Source: Pseudomonas lactis (lineage in GTDB: Bacteria > Pseudomonadota > Gammaproteobacteria > Pseudomonadales > Pseudomonadaceae). Taken from it: DNA of 64,000 nt. The DNA lies in assembly GCF_001439845.1 (NCBI RefSeq), contig NZ_JYLO01000016.1:1-64000 (forward strand), read 5' to 3'. The notes under the pieces were generated by a model. The model was not told the origin of the DNA. It saw only the letters and a list, made by a program, of their open reading frames with translations, and searched no databases. Shown here in pieces: positions 61,075 to 64,000 of this stretch (its first letter is position 1; every line of letters starts with the position of its first letter). A program made the position numbers and the translations under genes.

Positions 61075-62736
61075 TCAGCCTTGCAACATCAGCATGTCTT
61101 CAAAGAACCCACCGACCGGCTCGGTGGGATGGCACAGCTGGATCTCCAATACCCAGGCCATTTCACTGGGCGAGATCTCCAGGTCAGCCAACTCTTTGCT
61201 CTCGAACAATGCATGGGGAAAATCCGCAAGGCGGTGCCCCGCCAGGTTGCGCGCCAGCCTCCAGCCCTTTGACGCAGCGCTCTGCTCGGCGAAGTCGTAG
61301 AGTTCACGCCCGGTCAGGCCACGCAGCCAAGCTTGGCGTGTTTCATCGAACACTTCGTGCAAGGCCGTTGTACAGGCCTGATGCAACGGCGCATCGCCAA
61401 ACACAAACGTATCGCCATAGTCCCCTTCGTAGCCATCCCACACCGGGCCAAGATCGACCACGGCAATATCATTAGCGCCCAGCCTGCGCTGACGATCTAT
61501 GCCCTCGCGCGGTGGGCGCACAGTGTCGGCGCCAAAACGAATGTACGTCGGATGCCAAGTGTGCGAAGCGCCCATGGCCTGCAGTTGCCTCGCGGCCATC
61601 TCAAGGGCCTCACCGGTGGTCATGCCGACCTTCAACTGGCTGGCAATGGCCGCCAAGGCACGCTTGGATTTTTCCCGCGCCGCCAACATGCCGTCCAAGG
61701 AATAACGCGGACCGACTTTCTCCCAGACCGGGTCGAACGACAGGGAGACTGCTTGCGCACTTGACCGCCCACTGGCGACAAACGCCTCCGCGATAAACCG
61801 GTGGCTCGGCAACCCCGCTTCAAGGCAATGGGTGCGCACCTGGCCGAGCATTGCACCGTTGCCGCACGCATAAACCTGGGCCTGTTCCCACTGATGCCCA
61901 TGACTCATTGCAACCTCTTGCACTCTGCCCTCGGATGACCGCACGCAATGCCAGCGAAAACGAGGATGCTCAAGCATCAGGTGGTCGAGAAATGCGCTGT
62001 CATAGAAATCCACCGATTGCGCGCCGCCCCAGTACAACGTCACGTCGACATCGCGCTTGAGCGCGGTCAGCAGGATAGGCTTGATGCCCGCATAACCAGT
62101 GCCCGTGGCGAATAACACCACCGGCGCCGCATCATCGTCCTGCCAGGTACAGGCACCAAACGGCCCTTCCACGTGCAGACGCTCACCCACGACGAGACCA
62201 CCCAGGATCCCCTCGGAAAAGTACCCGCCACTCACCCGGCGAATCTGGAAGACCAACCGCCCTTCATCATCGGCGGGCAGGTTGGCAACCGAAAAGCAGC
62301 GCGTGTCATCGTCCGCCAGACGGAACTTGAGGTATTGGCCAGCCCGCACCGCCACTGGGGTTTCGGGCGTCAATATCAACTCGATCACATCGGGCCCCAG
62401 CGCACGCTTGCTGTGAACTTGCGCCGCCACTACCAGCGCGGGCGTATCCAGCGACCAGCCGGGTATAAGCAGCCGCATGTCGCCACAGGCGTGGCTTTGG
62501 CAGAGCAACATCTCATTGGCTGCCAAAGGATAAGAAGGCTGCGGCGCGCCCGGCGCCAGGCGCTTGGCCCGGTACGCACCTTCAGCGACCACTACCTTGC
62601 ACGAACCGCAGGCGCCACGGCGACAAGAGAACGGCACGGCCAGGCCACTGGCGAGCATGGCGTCGAGCAAGAGTTCGTCGCCCGCGTCAAAGGTTTTCCC
62701 CGAGGGAGAGAGTTCGATGACATGACGTGTATTCAT
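61075..62736 (-). CDS. Fusion of [2Fe-2S] ferredoxin-NAD(P)H reductase and M24 metallopeptidase-like domain
   Basis: This 553-aa protein joins two unrelated enzyme modules. Residues 1-90 are a plant-type [2Fe-2S] ferredoxin (Cys38, 43, 46, 79); 100-330 are an FAD/NAD reductase domain (RCFSVANLP, GTGYAGIKP), as in phenol hydroxylase or CDP-6-deoxyglucose reductases; 345-553 are an M24 (creatinase/aminopeptidase) domain. In the M24 part, Asp residues in VDLGPVWDGYEGDYGD, His in NLAGHRLADFPH, and Glu in LEIQL and FFEDM occupy the metal-ligand positions. No frameshift is needed: it is one continuous frame. It is divergent from a MocR regulator. Substrate unknown. Confidence 0.85.
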   Translation of the reverse strand: MNTRHVIELSPSGKTFDAGDELLLDAMLASGLAVPFSCRRGACGSCKVVVAEGAYRAKRLAPGAPQPSYPLAANEMLLCQSHACGDMRLLIPGWSLDTPALVVAAQVHSKRALGPDVIELILTPETPVAVRAGQYLKFRLADDDTRCFSVANLPADDEGRLVFQIRRVSGGYFSEGILGGLVVGERLHVEGPFGACTWQDDDAAPVVLFATGTGYAGIKPILLTALKRDVDVTLYWGGAQSVDFYDSAFLDHLMLEHPRFRWHCVRSSEGRVQEVAMSHGHQWEQAQVYACGNGAMLGQVRTHCLEAGLPSHRFIAEAFVASGRSSAQAVSLSFDPVWEKVGPRYSLDGMLAAREKSKRALAAIASQLKVGMTTGEALEMAARQLQAMGASHTWHPTYIRFGADTVRPPREGIDRQRRLGANDIAVVDLGPVWDGYEGDYGDTFVFGDAPLHQACTTALHEVFDETRQAWLRGLTGRELYDFAEQSAASKGWRLARNLAGHRLADFPHALFESKELADLEISPSEMAWVLEIQLCHPTEPVGGFFEDMLMLQG

Positions 62737-62813
62737 AAAGACCTCGGGATGAGTGAGACCTGATTGTTGCGCTAGACTAGGCCCATTAAAACCTCCAGAT
62801 TTGGATACTTCAG

Positions 62814-64000
62814 ATGGTCCAGATGCGTAAATGGCGCCCCTTGCTGCGGCTTGAAGAAGGCACCGGCCAGGCGTCCTACCGCAAGATTGCCGAAGGCTTG
62901 GTCAATGCCATCCTCGAGGGCCGCCTGCCACCTGGAACATTGCTGCCAGGCACGCGGGAAATGGCGCAGTTGCTCGACGTCAACCGCAAGACGGTGATCC
63001 TGGCTTACGAAGAAGCCATGACCAAGGGCTGGCTGGTCAGCGAGCCGCGCCGTGGCACCTTCGTCAATGCGCAGCTGACACCCAAGCAGCTGCCCGGCGT
63101 TACCCAACCGTCTTTCGCGCCGCCGTTGCTGGAGCAACCACGGGTACCCTATTTCACCCATAACGCCCAAGTGGTCGCGCTTGAGCATCGCCACGACGCG
63201 CTGTTTTTCGACAACGGCACCAGCGACCACCGCCTGCTGCCCCAAGCCGTTTTGCACCGTTACTATCGCCATGCATTGCGCAACAGCTTCGCCTCCAATA
63301 CCGTGCGCTACGGCAGCGAAGGCACCGGCTATCACTTGCGCTGCGCCCTGGCCGAGATGCTGCGCAACAACCGTGGGCTGACGGTCACTGCCGAAAATAT
63401 CTGCCTGACCCAGGGCACCCAGATGTCCCTGTACCTGAGTGCCAGCCTACTGCTCAAGCCTGGCGACGTGGTACTGGTGGAGCGCCTGAGCTACCCGCCA
63501 GCGTGGGAAATTTTCCGCAAGCTCGGCGCGCAGTTGGTCACGGTCGACATCGACGATGAAGGTTGCCGCACAGATCAGGTCGAGCGCTTATGCCGTGAGC
63601 ACAAGGTGCGCATGATTTACCTCACACCCCATCACCAGTTTCCCACCACCGTGAGCTTGCACGCTGCACGCCGGCAGCACTTGCTGACGTTGGCCGCGCT
63701 GCATGACTTCTGCATTATCGAAGAGGACTACGACCACGAATATCATTTCAGTGGCCGCCCTTACCTACCACTGGCCAGTGACCGCGCCCAACGCCATGTG
63801 CTGTACATCGGCTCGTTGTCCAAGGTGCTAGGCTCGACGTTCCGCTGCAGTTATATCGTCGCGCCCACCTCTGTGATTGAAGCCCTGCAGCGCAATGCCG
63901 CGCTGATGCTGGGCGATGCCGATGCGGTCGCTCAAGCCATGCTGGCAGACCTGATCAATGACGGGGAGTTGAAAAAGCACTTGCGCCGCGTGTCGAAAGA
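62814..64000 (+). CDS. MocR-family regulator (GntR helix-turn-helix plus aminotransferase domain), cut by window end
   Basis: The visible 395 residues show an N-terminal GntR winged helix (SYRKIAEGLVNAILEGRLPP, then LPGTREMAQLLDVNRKTV) and a PLP-dependent aminotransferase class I domain with the PLP lysine in GSLSKVLGSTFR. The frame is still open at 64000. MocR proteins bind PLP and often an amino acid, and usually control the divergent gene, here the reductase-M24 fusion. ATG 62814 is used; a second in-frame ATG at 62823 is possible. Confidence 0.85.
   Translation, partial: MVQMRKWRPLLRLEEGTGQASYRKIAEGLVNAILEGRLPPGTLLPGTREMAQLLDVNRKTVILAYEEAMTKGWLVSEPRRGTFVNAQLTPKQLPGVTQPSFAPPLLEQPRVPYFTHNAQVVALEHRHDALFFDNGTSDHRLLPQAVLHRYYRHALRNSFASNTVRYGSEGTGYHLRCALAEMLRNNRGLTVTAENICLTQGTQMSLYLSASLLLKPGDVVLVERLSYPPAWEIFRKLGAQLVTVDIDDEGCRTDQVERLCREHKVRMIYLTPHHQFPTTVSLHAARRQHLLTLAALHDFCIIEEDYDHEYHFSGRPYLPLASDRAQRHVLYIGSLSKVLGSTFRCSYIVAPTSVIEALQRNAALMLGDADAVAQAMLADLINDGELKKHLRRVSK

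Overview
The window is a gene-dense, roughly 60% GC stretch of a Pseudomonas chromosome, most likely the P. fluorescens group. The evidence is the protein sequences, the many REP/REPIN palindromes built on GGGAGCTGGCTTGCCTGC, a ferripyoverdine iron-release operon, and gene order that (from memory) follows P. aeruginosa around PA2273-PA2274, PA2403-PA2410, PA3249-PA3264 and PA2811-PA2817. No prophage, integrase, IS transposase or CRISPR array is visible.

Layout. 1-215: tandem strong promoters firing out of the left edge, probably for an rRNA operon. 376-9535: an RhtA-type exporter, a small lipoprotein, an SDR plus DsbA-fold isomerase pair, Xaa-Pro aminopeptidase, cysteine desulfurase, an SfnR-like sigma-54 activator, a SoxR/monooxygenase pair with an intact sox box, and a VOC protein. 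9887-16031: eight overlapping genes with the order of fpvGHJK-fpvCDEF, which reduce ferripyoverdine and handle the released iron. 16178-22607: a GntR/UTRA regulator facing an ABC importer operon that also encodes a phosphodiesterase-type enzyme and a HAD phosphatase; this looks like uptake and breakdown of an unidentified phosphorus compound. 23494-34791: Prc protease, an EAL-CBS-GGDEF protein, an XRE pair, a YkvA protein with a DnaA-box palindrome in its promoter, an FKBP lipoprotein, a cytochrome c/catalase pair, tRNA-Val and tRNA-Asp, and rdgC. 34958-41933: a BASS transporter, a guanidine-II riboswitch with its guanidinium exporter, an LplT-PlsC fusion, a TDT channel, and an MFS/TetR pair. 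42446-48744: ABC exporter, GST, transglutaminase-like protein, FadE and a small conserved protein. 48884-58399: LysR/AlaX pair, then a GNAT-PhoD operon facing an exbD-tonB-receptor-exbB operon followed by a phospholipase D. 58516-64000: a lipoprotein, an M20 dipeptidase, an unusual [2Fe-2S] reductase/M24 fusion, and a MocR regulator cut by the window end.

The most interesting structure is non-coding. Four copies of an approximately 430-520 bp element (near 22697, 28996, 36364 and 41954) lie between operons, joined to REP fragments. Two copies end in 17-bp inverted repeats. Three carry a nested three-stem module whose arms differ in sequence but keep their pairing, and the fourth looks like a deletion of that module between GCCAG repeats.

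Start codons were chosen by ribosome-binding sites, signal peptides and family lengths. Functions rest on motifs read by eye, with no database search.
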